Shown here piece after piece: positions 50,990 through 60,424 of a stretch of DNA of 64,000 nucleotides (its first letter is position 1; each line of letters starts with the position of its first letter). The position numbers were made by a program, and so were the translations under genes. Source of the DNA: Larkinella rosea (lineage in GTDB: Bacteria > Bacteroidota > Bacteroidia > Cytophagales > Spirosomataceae); contig NZ_RQJO01000007.1 in NCBI RefSeq assembly GCF_003858635.1, positions 311,941-375,940 on the forward strand, in the 5' to 3' direction. The notes under the pieces were generated by a model. It saw only the letters and a program-made list of their open reading frames with translations, did not search any database and was not told the origin of the DNA.

Positions 50990-53900
50990 TTAGAAAGTGA
51001 TGTTAACGCCGGCCAGAAACTGGCGGGAAAGGGGCGTGTCGGAAGTCGGAATTTCCGGATCAATGCCGTTGTGTTTTTGAACGTATGGCGCATACATCAG
51101 TGGATTCTGAATGCTGCCGTATACCCGGATGGCGTTGGCTTTCAGTTTCTTGGCGAATCCGGATGCCAGGTTGTAACCCAGATTGATGTTCCGTACTTTG
51201 ACAAACGAACCGTCGAAGTAGGTCAGCGTGGAGTTGAACAACGGCCGTTCCTGCGACAGATTCGGTTGCGGATAGGCGTTGGTTGGGTTGTCTTTCGTCC
51301 AGTAATCCACTTTAAAATTGTTGAACCGGCCCGCCAGTGCGAAAATCGAACCGTCGTGAAAACCGCTCTGGATCATATTCCCGAATCGGGCGAAGAGGAA
51401 AATCGACAGGTCAAAACCTTTATACGAAAACCGGTTGGTCAAACCGCCGGTAAATTTCGGAACCGAAGTGCCCAAAATCATCCGGTCGTTGGGGTCGATC
51501 ACGCCGTTGCCGTTGCGGTCGTTAATTTTGTTCTGACCGACTTTCGAGCTGAATTGAGCCGCCTGTTTGTCTTCGCCCAATTGCCAGATTCCGATGCGTT
51601 CGTAATCGTAAAAAACCGAAATCGGCTGTCCGATAAACCGGGCATTCCCTACGTCATCGGTCTTTCCCTGCGAGAGTTCCAGAATTTTTTCCTTGTTGGT
51701 AAAGAAATTGAAATCCGTCGACCAGGTAAAACCGCCGTTTTGCGCGGTGATGTTGCGGGTCGATAAGGTACACTCAAAACCGGTATTTCGGGTCGAACCG
51801 ACATTTTCGAGAATGGACGTAAAACCGCTGGTGGTGGGTAAAACCCGGGGCAATAGCAGATCGCGGGTGGTCGAACGGTAAAATTCCACCGAACCGGTAA
51901 TCCGTTCGTTCAACACGCCGAAGTCGACACCGATGTTGGCCGAACTGGTGGTTTCCCATTTCAGGTTGCTGTTCCGGATCGTTCCCGGGCGATACCCATA
52001 AGCCGCCGTTCCGTCGAAATCATAGGTAGTCCGCGTCAGCAAACCCTGTGTCTGGTACGGATCGATGCCGGTATTTCCGGTTTCGCCGTAGCTCATGCGC
52101 AGTTTCAGGTTGCTGAAAACCTTGCTGCTTTTGAGGAAATCTTCGTTGATCACGTTCCAACCCAGGGCTACGGACGGGAAGAAGCCCCACTGATTGCCGG
52201 GTGCAAACCGCGACGAACCGTCGAATCGCCCGGTGAAGGTCAGCAAAAACCGGTCGTCGAACGCGTAATTAATCCGCCCCATGTACGACAGAATCGCCCA
52301 TTTGGAATAAGCACTGCCCACGCTGTTGATGGTGCTGCCCTGACCGAGATTGAAAAATTGCAGCGATTCGACCGGCAGCCCCTGCACGTTGGCCGAGAGG
52401 TTTTCCTGCGTCCGCGCCTGAATACTGTACAAACCGGTCAGGTCGAGCGTATGCAGCCGGGCCAGCGTTTTCTTGTACGTCAGGATATTTTCCCAGGTGT
52501 AATTAAAGACAAATTCGTCGGCCACATTTGCCGACGGAACCCCACCCTGGTTGGCGTTGGTGAATTTTCCGCGAAAATTGCCAATGTTACTTTTCGTCAA
52601 ATCGGGACCAAAATTCATCCGAAACTTCAAGCCGTCCAGAATTTCCGCTTCGCCGTACAGACTCGTAAACAGCCGAAACCGCTTATTGACATTGATAGCC
52701 GCGCCCTTCACCAGATCGGACATGGGGTTGGTAATCAGGGCATCGTTGGTCGGGCGAAAAATCAGATTTCCCATCGGGCCATAGGGGACGCCCAGCGGGT
52801 TGGCCTGCAGGGCCAGTTGATAGACATTGAGGTCGGCACCGTTCTGAATGCTGTACGCACCGAGCATGGATGTTCCGACGCTGAAGCGTTTGCCGATCTT
52901 CTGGTCGATGTTGATGCGGGTTGTAAACCGGGTAAAATCCTGCCCCGGAATGATGCCTTTGTCGCGAAAATACCCGAGCGAAATATTGAACCGGGTTTTG
53001 TCGCTGCCGCCCGAAATGCTCAGGTCGTGGTTGTTGGTAAAACCGTTCCGGACCACCATGCGCTGATAATCCGTCGAGCGACCTTCGGCAATGGAAGCCA
53101 GTTCGACCGGTTCGAAGAGCAGTTTGTCCGACTCGGCCGGTTTTTCAACGTCGTAGCGCCCGGCCGTGCGGGCGGCTTCCCGGCGGTAGGCGGCAAACTC
53201 GGCGCCGTTCATCATGTTGGCGTAGCGCGATATGGTCGAAACGCCCAGGTAATTGGTGTAATTGACGGTGATTCGTCCCGGCGTTCCGCGTTTGGTCGAA
53301 ATAATAACGACCCCATTCGCACCCCTTGAACCGTAGATCGCGGTGGCAGACGCATCTTTCAGCACCTCCATCGACACGATGTCGCTCGGGTTGATGTCGT
53401 TAAAACCGCCCGCAATGGGAATCCCATCGACAACATACAACGGGTCGTTTCCAGCGCTGAACGACCGGCGACCCCGGATTTGAACGGTTGCGCCCGACCC
53501 CGGTTTGTAGCTGCTCTGAACCACATAAACCCCGGCGGCCCGGCCCTGCAACATCTGCTGGGCATTGGTGACCGGCACTTCCCGCAGTGATTTTTCGGAA
53601 ATTGACGTAATGGCTCCGGTAATGTCGGCTCGTTTCTGAGTTCCGTAGCCGACAACCACGATTTCTTCGAGCGCTTTGGTATCGGCTTTCAGAACCACGT
53701 CGATGACCTTTAATTTGGCCACAACCACTTCTTCGGGCAAATAACCCACGAACGAAAAAATGAGCGTTGAAGCTTCGTCCGCAACGTCCAGCCGAAACTT
53801 CCCCTCGGCGTCGGTCGTCGTCCCTTTTGTCGTTCCTTTAACGATGACGCTGACGCCGGGCAGCGGTTCTTTGTTGTCGCCCGCCGTTACGCGACCGGTA

Positions 53901-54346
53901 ACTTCAATGGCCGTTGATTCATGGAGGAGTGTTGGTGAAATGAAGGCCGGAGCGGTTTCAACCCGGCTGGTGGCTGGATCGGCGGTTTTGGTACTTTTCG
54001 GCGTGACCTGGAAAATCAGATACCGGCGTCCGGATTGTTTTTCAAACTGGAGGCCCAGCGGCTGAAGCAGCTCGTTCAGCTGTTTATCCAGGTTGTCGTT
54101 CGTAATTTCGTCCAGATTAACGACCACTGTCTTATTCTGGATGAGCCGGTTACTGTAGTTAAAAAATACCTTTTGCCGGGCCTGAATCGTCTGCAAAACC
54201 TGCTCCAGTGCCTGCGGACTTTCCATCCTGTTTGACGCAGGTTTGGTTTCCTGATCAGGAGTAAGCCGCGCAAAACTTTGCCCCGGCGATGGCAAAGAAA
54301 AGCCCAGCAGGGCCAGTGCGAATGCGGTCCTTCGTAACATGTACAT
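50990..54346 (-). CDS. SusC/RagA-family TonB-linked outer membrane protein with STN domain
   Basis: 1118 residues. The signal is at 1-23 (RRTAFALALLGFSLPSPGQS). An STN domain at about 45-115 (LEQVLQTIQARQKVFFNYSN to LLQPLGLQFEKQSG) makes it a signal transducer to FecR. A carboxypeptidase-like domain follows at about 155-225 (VTGRVTAGDNKEPLPGVSVI). The plug (about 230-350) has the SusC signature EEIVVVGYGTQKRADITGAI and NDPLYVVDGIPIAGGF, then the barrel to the end, finishing SRQFLAGVNITF. It imports ligand captured by SusD (gene 11 nt downstream) with energy from TonB. A FecR gene ends 37 nt upstream, so sensing through STN and transcription are coupled in one operon. Confidence 0.95.
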   Translation of the reverse strand: MYMLRRTAFALALLGFSLPSPGQSFARLTPDQETKPASNRMESPQALEQVLQTIQARQKVFFNYSNRLIQNKTVVVNLDEITNDNLDKQLNELLQPLGLQFEKQSGRRYLIFQVTPKSTKTADPATSRVETAPAFISPTLLHESTAIEVTGRVTAGDNKEPLPGVSVIVKGTTKGTTTDAEGKFRLDVADEASTLIFSFVGYLPEEVVVAKLKVIDVVLKADTKALEEIVVVGYGTQKRADITGAITSISEKSLREVPVTNAQQMLQGRAAGVYVVQSSYKPGSGATVQIRGRRSFSAGNDPLYVVDGIPIAGGFNDINPSDIVSMEVLKDASATAIYGSRGANGVVIISTKRGTPGRITVNYTNYLGVSTISRYANMMNGAEFAAYRREAARTAGRYDVEKPAESDKLLFEPVELASIAEGRSTDYQRMVVRNGFTNNHDLSISGGSDKTRFNISLGYFRDKGIIPGQDFTRFTTRINIDQKIGKRFSVGTSMLGAYSIQNGADLNVYQLALQANPLGVPYGPMGNLIFRPTNDALITNPMSDLVKGAAINVNKRFRLFTSLYGEAEILDGLKFRMNFGPDLTKSNIGNFRGKFTNANQGGVPSANVADEFVFNYTWENILTYKKTLARLHTLDLTGLYSIQARTQENLSANVQGLPVESLQFFNLGQGSTINSVGSAYSKWAILSYMGRINYAFDDRFLLTFTGRFDGSSRFAPGNQWGFFPSVALGWNVINEDFLKSSKVFSNLKLRMSYGETGNTGIDPYQTQGLLTRTTYDFDGTAAYGYRPGTIRNSNLKWETTSSANIGVDFGVLNERITGSVEFYRSTTRDLLLPRVLPTTSGFTSILENVGSTRNTGFECTLSTRNITAQNGGFTWSTDFNFFTNKEKILELSQGKTDDVGNARFIGQPISVFYDYERIGIWQLGEDKQAAQFSSKVGQNKINDRNGNGVIDPNDRMILGTSVPKFTGGLTNRFSYKGFDLSIFLFARFGNMIQSGFHDGSIFALAGRFNNFKVDYWTKDNPTNAYPQPNLSQERPLFNSTLTYFDGSFVKVRNINLGYNLASGFAKKLKANAIRVYGSIQNPLMYAPYVQKHNGIDPEIPTSDTPLSRQFLAGVNITF

Positions 54347-54383
54347 AAATGGATGGTTTAGGAATAAAGGTTAATCCATGAAA

Positions 54384-55421
54384 TTATCGGGATTGGATCG
54401 TCACTTGCTGCTCATTGGTTCGTGTAACCTGTAAATCAAAAGCCTTGGATAATGTTCTCAGAATGGTGTTCGGATCGTTGGTGGGCAAATTACCGGTGAA
54501 GGTCAGATGACGCAGCGAATCGTCTGCGAACGTCACGTTTAGTTTATACGTATCTTCGAGCGTCTGGGCGATTTCCTGCAATGGCGTATTGTCAAAAATC
54601 AGCACCTTCTGAGTCCAGGATGAATAAATTTCGGGTTGTTTCACCTGTTGCTGCCGGAAGGTTTTCTGCACATTGGAAAACTCAACCACATCGCCCGGTT
54701 TCATGACCATGCTGGATTGACTGTTCAGACTGGCTAACTGGCTGATTTGGATTTTTCCTTCATTCAGGGCGACGTTGACCATCCCCCGGCGATTTTTTAC
54801 ATTAAACCGGGTGCCCAACACCTCGATATTTACATCCGCCGAATGCACAACGAACTTCACGGGTTGTTGCTGAAACCGGTGTTTCGTCACCTTGAAGTAG
54901 GCTTCACCTTCCAGCCAAACCTGTCGTTGCTCCTGATTGGACCAATTGGCTGGATAGGAGAGGGTTGAGTTGCCATTGAGCGTAATCTGCGAGCCATCGG
55001 GAAGATTAAACTGCCGGATTTGTCCGAAAGCGGTTTTGATGGCAATCATTCGCTCCGAGTAAGTTTGCCAGCCGCGCCAGCCCGCTAGAAAAACCACTGC
55101 CAGGACAGCGGCAATCCGGTACCAGCGCGATACCCGGAACCGCCCGGAATCGGGCATCGGATGAACCACCTGCGGAGACCGGTTTTGGTCCAGAATGGAT
55201 TGCCAGAGTGTTGCGGTTTCGGCATCGGAGAGTTCAGGTTCGGTTGGCAGGCTCAGCAAAACCGCTCGGGCCTGATGCACAAATTGTTGCTGTTCTTCCG
55301 TCGCATTGGCCAGCAGAGCGTCCCACTTTTGATTGAGTTCGTCCGTCGGTTTCAGCACCCAATGGCGAAACTCGGCGTTTTGTAACAGCATCTCGGGCAA
55401 CCAGTTCATTGGGCGGAGCAT
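54384..55421 (-). CDS. FecR-family anti-sigma/signal protein of the Sus-like operon
   Basis: 345 residues. The cytoplasmic part (about 1-105) has TDELNQKWDALLANATEEQQ, a membrane helix lies at about 113-129 (YRIAAVLAVVFLAGWRGW), and the periplasmic FecR domain contains GQIRQFNLPDGSQITLNGNS, RQVWLEGEAYFKVTKHRFQQ and VEVLGTRFNVKNRRG-like segments. The C-terminal domain has DNTPLQEIAQTLEDTYKLNV, for contact with the STN domain of the SusC partner encoded next. The gap to the sigma gene is 246 nt and contains a TACCCT/AGGGTA palindrome, so this gene and its downstream partners may have their own promoter. The start at 55421 precedes a second ATG at 55409. Confidence 0.94.
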   Translation of the reverse strand: MLRPMNWLPEMLLQNAEFRHWVLKPTDELNQKWDALLANATEEQQQFVHQARAVLLSLPTEPELSDAETATLWQSILDQNRSPQVVHPMPDSGRFRVSRWYRIAAVLAVVFLAGWRGWQTYSERMIAIKTAFGQIRQFNLPDGSQITLNGNSTLSYPANWSNQEQRQVWLEGEAYFKVTKHRFQQQPVKFVVHSADVNIEVLGTRFNVKNRRGMVNVALNEGKIQISQLASLNSQSSMVMKPGDVVEFSNVQKTFRQQQVKQPEIYSSWTQKVLIFDNTPLQEIAQTLEDTYKLNVTFADDSLRHLTFTGNLPTNDPNTILRTLSKAFDLQVTRTNEQQVTIQSR

Positions 55422-55667
55422 TTATTCGACAACCTGGTGTTGAAACCTTCTACCCTTAATAGGAGGGTACGGTTTTAAACTCACCAATTATTTGGAGAAA
55501 TTTTTTAAAAAATGGGAATCTTGCCGGAAAAGACGCCGGGAAGTGCCAGCTAATCCCGGAATTCTGCAAGCGGAGATACGGTGGTGTAATAATAAAATCC
55601 AGGGCAGGACGTGCAGGCTGGCCAGCGTATTTTTGGCCGGGAGTATCCGAGTGTATTTGAAAAAAGC
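55422..55667 (-). promoter_or_regulatory. 246-nt region between sigma and FecR genes
   Basis: No gene is seen. TACCCT and AGGGTA form a 6+6 palindrome at 55451-55469, 30 nt before the FecR start. Further upstream (55497-55515) is an AT-rich ATTTTTTAAAAAAT stretch. Sus-type FecR genes in Bacteroidota often have their own ECF promoter between sigma and FecR; this is a candidate, not shown. Confidence 0.45.
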
Positions 55668-56279
55668 TTAAAACCGGTCGATCGTGAGGAGGAAAAGCAG
55701 GAAAAGAGAATTCGCCAGAATGGTTCGAATGGACTTTAAGGACTTGGAAATGAGGTTGCAAACCGCCGGATAAGTCAACGACATGACTTCGGCGATCGAC
55801 TGATTATCAAGGTCGTGGTAGAACTTTAGATAAATAATTTCCTGCTGCCGATTGGTCAGTTGGGCAACCGCTTTCCGGACCTGGCTGGTTGCTTCCTGGC
55901 TCATCTGAGTTTCAATCATTTGCTCCTCCATGCTGGGAATCAGTTCGAAGGCATAATCGGCGGAAAGGGGCCAAAAAACCCGCTTCTGGCTCTCGGCCAG
56001 GAGTTTCCGTCGCAGGGATTTCATCAGGTAATTTTTAACGCTGGCGGTTTCGGAAACTGTGGCTGATTTCTGCATCAGCTCACTGAACAAATCCTGAATG
56101 CAATCTTTGACCAGATCGCCGTCCGCATTGAATTTCCGTCCGTACGCGTAGAGCGGTTTGACGTGCCGACTGTAAATGAACGAGAGCGCTTGCTGATTTC
56201 CTGTGCGGTAAATCGACCACAACTCCTCATCGGAATGACGCGAATGTTCAATCTGGACAGTGGTAAGCGAGTCGGTCAT
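55668..56279 (-). CDS. FecI-like ECF sigma factor of the Sus-like operon
   Basis: 203 residues. Region 2 has LSFIYSRHVKPLYAYGRKFN and KDCIQDLFSELMQKSA; region 4 has QLTNRQQEIIYLKFYHDLDN and IAEVMSLTYPAVCNLISKSL, with the helix-turn-helix read-out of the -35 element. The C-terminus is hydrophobic (IRTILANSLFLLFLLTI), as in many Bacteroidota Sus-type sigmas. Upstream, the 184-nt space to the OMP gene has a perfect 14-bp palindrome CTTATTATAATAAG at 56310-56323 and two AAGCTT sites. None of the 29-nt TRGGGG promoters of the 33-39 kb regulon is found here, so the two sigma systems are probably insulated. Confidence 0.94.
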   Translation of the reverse strand: MTDSLTTVQIEHSRHSDEELWSIYRTGNQQALSFIYSRHVKPLYAYGRKFNADGDLVKDCIQDLFSELMQKSATVSETASVKNYLMKSLRRKLLAESQKRVFWPLSADYAFELIPSMEEQMIETQMSQEATSQVRKAVAQLTNRQQEIIYLKFYHDLDNQSIAEVMSLTYPAVCNLISKSLKSIRTILANSLFLLFLLTIDRF

Positions 56280-56463
56280 TTCCTCAGGATAAGCTTTTTA
56301 AATACAAAGCTTATTATAATAAGATTATACTGTTTTTTAACCGAAAAGTGCGATGGTTTTTCGGGTTAACTAAAAAAAGTAACAGCTTTCTGATGCGGCA
56401 GGAGGTTGAAAGTCAGCGAATTAAGTAAATGAAGCCAATGGGTTTCTTGCTGAGTCAGGCGGT

Positions 56464-59328
56464 TTAATTGCGTCCGCCCGAACGCGGCATGCCTCTCGGT
56501 TGATAAAACGGATTGCGCTCTTCCCGTCCGTTGCGATCGGTGCGCTGCGACTGCCGACCGCTGCCGAATTTCCGCAGGTTATACGTAAAACTGAGCATAA
56601 AATACCGGTTTAGAATTCGGCTATTCGTTTCTTCGGTATAGGTTTCCGTCACATTTCGGACGACGCTTCGGTTTTGGTTCAGTAGATCATAGACCTGCAG
56701 CCGAAGTTCACCTTGTTTATTTTTGAAGAATTGCCGCGTTAAAGCCACGTTCCACAGGGCGAAATTCTGGACCGCTCCCGCCGATTTGCCCGAGTAATTA
56801 TTGTACGTAATATCGGTGGTAACAACCAGCCGGAAAGGCAATTGATAATACAGATCACCGCTGAGTGATTTGTTAAAGAACTCCGTGTTTTGGGAGGTCT
56901 GTAGAGAATATAATGCCGTCTGGTAACTGATGTTGCCACTGACGCCAAATTCCAGTTTATCGTCGAAATTGGAATTGATTCGCGCACCCTGGCTGAACGT
57001 CCAGTTTTGGGAACGATTGGTTTGCTGATTGACCAGACTAACCCCCCGGTTGAAATTGACATTGCTCGTTAAATTGACGTTGGCTTTAATGGGCTGGATG
57101 CGCCGACCAAGCCCCAGAAAACCGCTCACGGTGTAATACCCGTTTGTGTTCACGGGTTGGGTGGTTTGTGCGCCCTGATTGGTAAATGTGGTGGCATTCA
57201 CAATCTTATTGTTGGTTTGGGTCGCATTCAGCATTGCAAAAAAGCTCCGGAAAGTGGTCTGCTGGAAGGTATTATAGTTGAGCGAAACCGTGTTTGTAAA
57301 CTCCTGTTTCAGATTCGGATTACCGAGTCGGATGTTCAGCGGATTGGTATTGTCGGGGACCGGTTGCAACTGCGAAACCGAAGGGGCATTGGTTCGGCTC
57401 CGGTAATTGAAGCGTAACGTGCGGTTTTTACTGAACGTGTACGTAAACAAAGCGTTCGGAAGCAGGTTCGTGAAACTTTTTCGTAATTCCACATCCGTTG
57501 TCCGGTTATCGCTCTGAAGATCGGCCTGCTGCATGTCGAAGCCCAGGGCATAGGTGTATTTCAATCGCTTGTTTTGAAACGTTGAACCCAAGCGATTGGT
57601 CATGTAGTTATTTACGAAGTTATTGCTCAGCGTTGGGTTAAATACGGAATAATCCTTCGTCAATTCATCAAAGTCGTTTACGGTTCGGTTCGAGGTGTTG
57701 CGGTTATTCGAATAACTGTAATGGAATTCCAGCGTTTTGCTCAGCGACAGCGGTTCGGTATACGTCAAATTAATCGAATTGGTCACGGATTTACTGGTTT
57801 GCTCATTCCGCTGGTTGATGTTCTGATTTTTTCGCCCACTGGTTTGGCCAAAAAACGCGTTGACCGACTGGTTAATTCCGTCCGTATTTTGGTTGTTGAC
57901 GGCAAGGCTCCAGTTGAGTGACAGTGTACGACCTTTGCGTTTAAACTTCCGCATCAGCAACGCGTTATTATTTCCCGATATCCCGTTTCCGGTCGAATTG
58001 TAATTCGTGTTGCTGGTGTTGATCAGGTTCGCCGAATCCAGTTGCTGAACGCTGGCTATGGCGTCATTCGTTAGCGTTTGTGATCGGTTAATGCTTTGAT
58101 ATTCTGAATTTTGCATTGTAAAACCGGGCGTGATGCGCAGCGTCGTCATCGAGTCGAGCTGGAAATTTAGCCGCATATTAAACCGGTGGCTGGTGACCTG
58201 ATTTCGCGATGTACTGTTTTGATTGACCTGATACGAGGTGTCGGGCAACGCATACTGCCGACGGCTTTGCTGATCCGTTACGGTATTGAGGTCGTTCAGG
58301 AAATAGCTGGCGGCAATGTCGGCTTTTTTGCCCCACTGGTCGCGGTAATTCAATCCGCCCGCCAACGTCCGGGTGATGGCGTTCGAGTTGCCGCCGTTGT
58401 TTCCACCACCTCCGCGACCCCCACCGCCAAAATTGGCACCCAAACCGGCTCCTCCGCCAAACATATTCTGACCCGTAAAGCCCTGCTGATTGATGTTATT
58501 CGCCTGACCAATGAGCGAAATTTGCTGATTTCCGTTAAACCGGTTCAGGTTCAGACGGGCCGCGTACCGCACATCGTCGCTCGTTTCATTTGGTCCGGCT
58601 CCGATCGATTGCTGGCCGAAATAGCCTTTCCGCTTGTCTTTTTTGGTGACCAGATTGATGGTTTTGTTCCGATCGCCGTCGTCGATGCCCGAAAACTGGG
58701 ACTGGTCGGATTGCTGATCGAACAACTGAATTTTGTCGATGATATCGGCGGGGAGGTTGCGGGTCGCCATTTTGGGGTCATCCCCGAAGAACGGTTTTCC
58801 ATCGACCAGCACCTTTTTGACTTCCTGCCCCTGCGCCTTGATCGTTCCGTCGCGGTCGACCTCCACGCCCGGCAGTTTCTTCAGCATGTTCTCCACCATC
58901 GCATTCGGCTGCGTTTTAAATGAGTTGGCGTTGAATTCGACTGTATCCTGCTTGATGACAATCGGCGGGCCTTCCTGTTTCACCACCACTTCGTTCAGAT
59001 TGACGGCCTGGGTGGTCATTTCAAACGTTCCGGCCTCAGTCACCGGTTTTTCGGAAGTAATCGTAATCCGTTTCGACTTGTTGCGGTATCCGACATACGT
59101 GATCAAAATCCGGTAGGTTCCGGCGGCAACTTTATGGAAAGTAAACGCACCGTCACCATTCGTAATCATGAATGTAACCACTGATGAGTCGCGAATCGAC
59201 AGGAGTGAAACCGTTGCTTCCATGAGCGGTTTTCGGGTCGTGGAGTCGACTACGCTGCCCCGCAGTGATTGCGACACCGCAGTCGTATAGCTAATCAGAA
59301 GGAGGCAAAAAGGGAGAAGTAAGCGCAT
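56464..59328 (-). CDS. Outer membrane beta-barrel protein with carboxypeptidase-like domain (TonB-receptor-like)
   Basis: 954 residues. A signal peptide (LLLPFCLLLISYTTAVSQ) is followed by a carboxypeptidase-D-regulatory-like domain (RGSVVDSTTRKPLMEATVSL, about 20-105). A plug-like segment comes next with VVKQEGPPIVIKQDTVEFNA and TIKAQGQEVKKVLVDGKPFF. The barrel contains an unusual Gly/Asn-rich loop (GGGAGLGANFGGGGRGGGGN) and many Asn-rich strands. It belongs to the TonB-receptor-like outer membrane protein group (OMP_b-brl_3) that lacks a canonical TonB box. It may serve as a sensor or channel in the GLPGLI/HK/RR neighbourhood. It ends in a basic RTDRNGREERNPFYQPRGMP tail. The GLPGLI gene upstream is on the same strand, so the two are probably co-transcribed. 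Confidence 0.88.
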   Translation of the reverse strand: MRLLLPFCLLLISYTTAVSQSLRGSVVDSTTRKPLMEATVSLLSIRDSSVVTFMITNGDGAFTFHKVAAGTYRILITYVGYRNKSKRITITSEKPVTEAGTFEMTTQAVNLNEVVVKQEGPPIVIKQDTVEFNANSFKTQPNAMVENMLKKLPGVEVDRDGTIKAQGQEVKKVLVDGKPFFGDDPKMATRNLPADIIDKIQLFDQQSDQSQFSGIDDGDRNKTINLVTKKDKRKGYFGQQSIGAGPNETSDDVRYAARLNLNRFNGNQQISLIGQANNINQQGFTGQNMFGGGAGLGANFGGGGRGGGGNNGGNSNAITRTLAGGLNYRDQWGKKADIAASYFLNDLNTVTDQQSRRQYALPDTSYQVNQNSTSRNQVTSHRFNMRLNFQLDSMTTLRITPGFTMQNSEYQSINRSQTLTNDAIASVQQLDSANLINTSNTNYNSTGNGISGNNNALLMRKFKRKGRTLSLNWSLAVNNQNTDGINQSVNAFFGQTSGRKNQNINQRNEQTSKSVTNSINLTYTEPLSLSKTLEFHYSYSNNRNTSNRTVNDFDELTKDYSVFNPTLSNNFVNNYMTNRLGSTFQNKRLKYTYALGFDMQQADLQSDNRTTDVELRKSFTNLLPNALFTYTFSKNRTLRFNYRSRTNAPSVSQLQPVPDNTNPLNIRLGNPNLKQEFTNTVSLNYNTFQQTTFRSFFAMLNATQTNNKIVNATTFTNQGAQTTQPVNTNGYYTVSGFLGLGRRIQPIKANVNLTSNVNFNRGVSLVNQQTNRSQNWTFSQGARINSNFDDKLEFGVSGNISYQTALYSLQTSQNTEFFNKSLSGDLYYQLPFRLVVTTDITYNNYSGKSAGAVQNFALWNVALTRQFFKNKQGELRLQVYDLLNQNRSVVRNVTETYTEETNSRILNRYFMLSFTYNLRKFGSGRQSQRTDRNGREERNPFYQPRGMPRSGGRN

Positions 59329-59356
59329 TGGCTGGCGTATTTCAGGTTGTTAAGCG

Positions 59357-59413
59357 GTTTTCGGTATACGGTTTTCACTTTCGTCGGACCGGCGAAAACC
59401 GTATACCGAAAAC
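59357..59413. repeat. 20-bp GC-flanked inverted repeat related to the 27.7-kb element
   Basis: The arms at 59357-59376 and 59394-59413 are perfect complements (GTTTTCGGTATACGGTTTTC). The 17-nt loop carries CGTCGGACCGGC, which matches the GCCGGGCCGACG core in the arms at 27682-27818. It lies between the GLPGLI gene and the OMP gene, both on the minus strand, and is likely to form a stem in their shared transcript. Confidence 0.8.
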
Positions 59414-59425
59414 GGTAAACCGGGT

Positions 59426-60289
59426 TTATCTCGGCTGTAAATTATTCATCATTTGCTGGCGGAAATCGGCCATGGCTTTCTGGCGTACTGTATTCATTTC
59501 TTCGGGCGTAACGACCTGAGCGGTTTTGGGTGGAACGACATCGCTTTCGTTGATGCTCTGTTCTGCCACCTTTGTTGCTTTAAAGGCTTCATTATCGCTC
59601 TCGATCTGGAGAACAACGCCTTTTTCGGGTGTTAGGCTGGGAATGGGTGAATAGGTGAACGGCAATTCGGTGGTATACCACACGGTATAAGACACATTCC
59701 GGAAGGGCACCGTTGCTTTTTTACAGAGATAGCCCGCAATTTTCTTCGTTTTATCGCTTGCCTGCCAGCCGGTCACCTTATTCATAGGTAGATCCATCTG
59801 GTAGGATTTGCTCACCGAATCTTTTTTAACCGTCACCACTTCAACGGCTTTTTGCGCGGCCAGATCGAAATACAGATTTCGCTCGAACGGACGACCGCTG
59901 AAATTCCGGTTTCCGCGCCCATCGGGAACAGCTATCCCACCGGGTCCGCCAGTTGCCGGTCCTCCGGGTCCTCGATCATCCTGCCGCACGTCCATGTTCA
60001 CCTGGCGGATCGTCATACCGCCCCCGCCGTTGCGATCCTGCTCTTCCTTGCCGTAGTTTCCGGAAAAAATGAATTGCTGGGAAAACGAACGGGTTTCCGG
60101 CAAATCGACGGGTGCGTCGGCGCTGCCGGGCCGGACTTCCTGCCCATTGATGACGATTTTCATTTGGGAGAAATCGACCTTTTGCATGACTTCGTACAAA
60201 ATTTTACCGGATTTGGGCTGGGCGGAGGCTGTCAGCGAAACGAACACCATACCGGTTAGAAAAACGGCTGCGAATCGGAATGTTTGCAT
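59426..60289 (-). CDS. GLPGLI-family protein
   Basis: 287 residues from the ATG at 60287-60289. The signal peptide is TFRFAAVFLTGMVFVSLTAS (cut near AQPKSG). GLPGLI proteins are Bacteroidota secreted proteins of unknown function found next to TonB-type receptors. Visible segments: GKILYEVMQKVDFSQM, a Gly/Arg-rich spacer (GGPGGIAVPDGRGNRNFSGR), NLYFDLAAQKAVEVVTVKKD, WQASDKTKKIAGYLCKKATV with a Cys, and the diagnostic TVWYTTELPFTYSPIPSLTP. The C-terminus contains EEMNTVRQKAMADFRQQMMN. It lies 97 nt upstream of the OMP gene and diverges from the histidine kinase gene at 60425, the usual neighbourhood. Confidence 0.88.
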   Translation of the reverse strand: MQTFRFAAVFLTGMVFVSLTASAQPKSGKILYEVMQKVDFSQMKIVINGQEVRPGSADAPVDLPETRSFSQQFIFSGNYGKEEQDRNGGGGMTIRQVNMDVRQDDRGPGGPATGGPGGIAVPDGRGNRNFSGRPFERNLYFDLAAQKAVEVVTVKKDSVSKSYQMDLPMNKVTGWQASDKTKKIAGYLCKKATVPFRNVSYTVWYTTELPFTYSPIPSLTPEKGVVLQIESDNEAFKATKVAEQSINESDVVPPKTAQVVTPEEMNTVRQKAMADFRQQMMNNLQPR

Positions 60290-60388
60290 ATGGAAATGGG
60301 GCTTGATGGTTAGCAAAAAAGCTGGGACAAAGATGGGGCGGCTGGATGTAAAGCACTGTTATTTAGTGTTAAACAGTGTTAAGACTCG

Positions 60389-60419
60389 TTGCCGGTCCGC
60401 CGAAAGCGGGGTACATTTG
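60389..60419 (+). promoter_or_regulatory. Promoter of the kinase/regulator pair
   Basis: TTG at 60389-60391, 20 nt, then TACATTTG at 60412-60419, an exact TAnnTTTG -7 element. The kinase ATG starts only 6 nt later (60425), so the transcript would have almost no leader. Confidence 0.6.
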
Positions 60420-60424
60420 TATCT

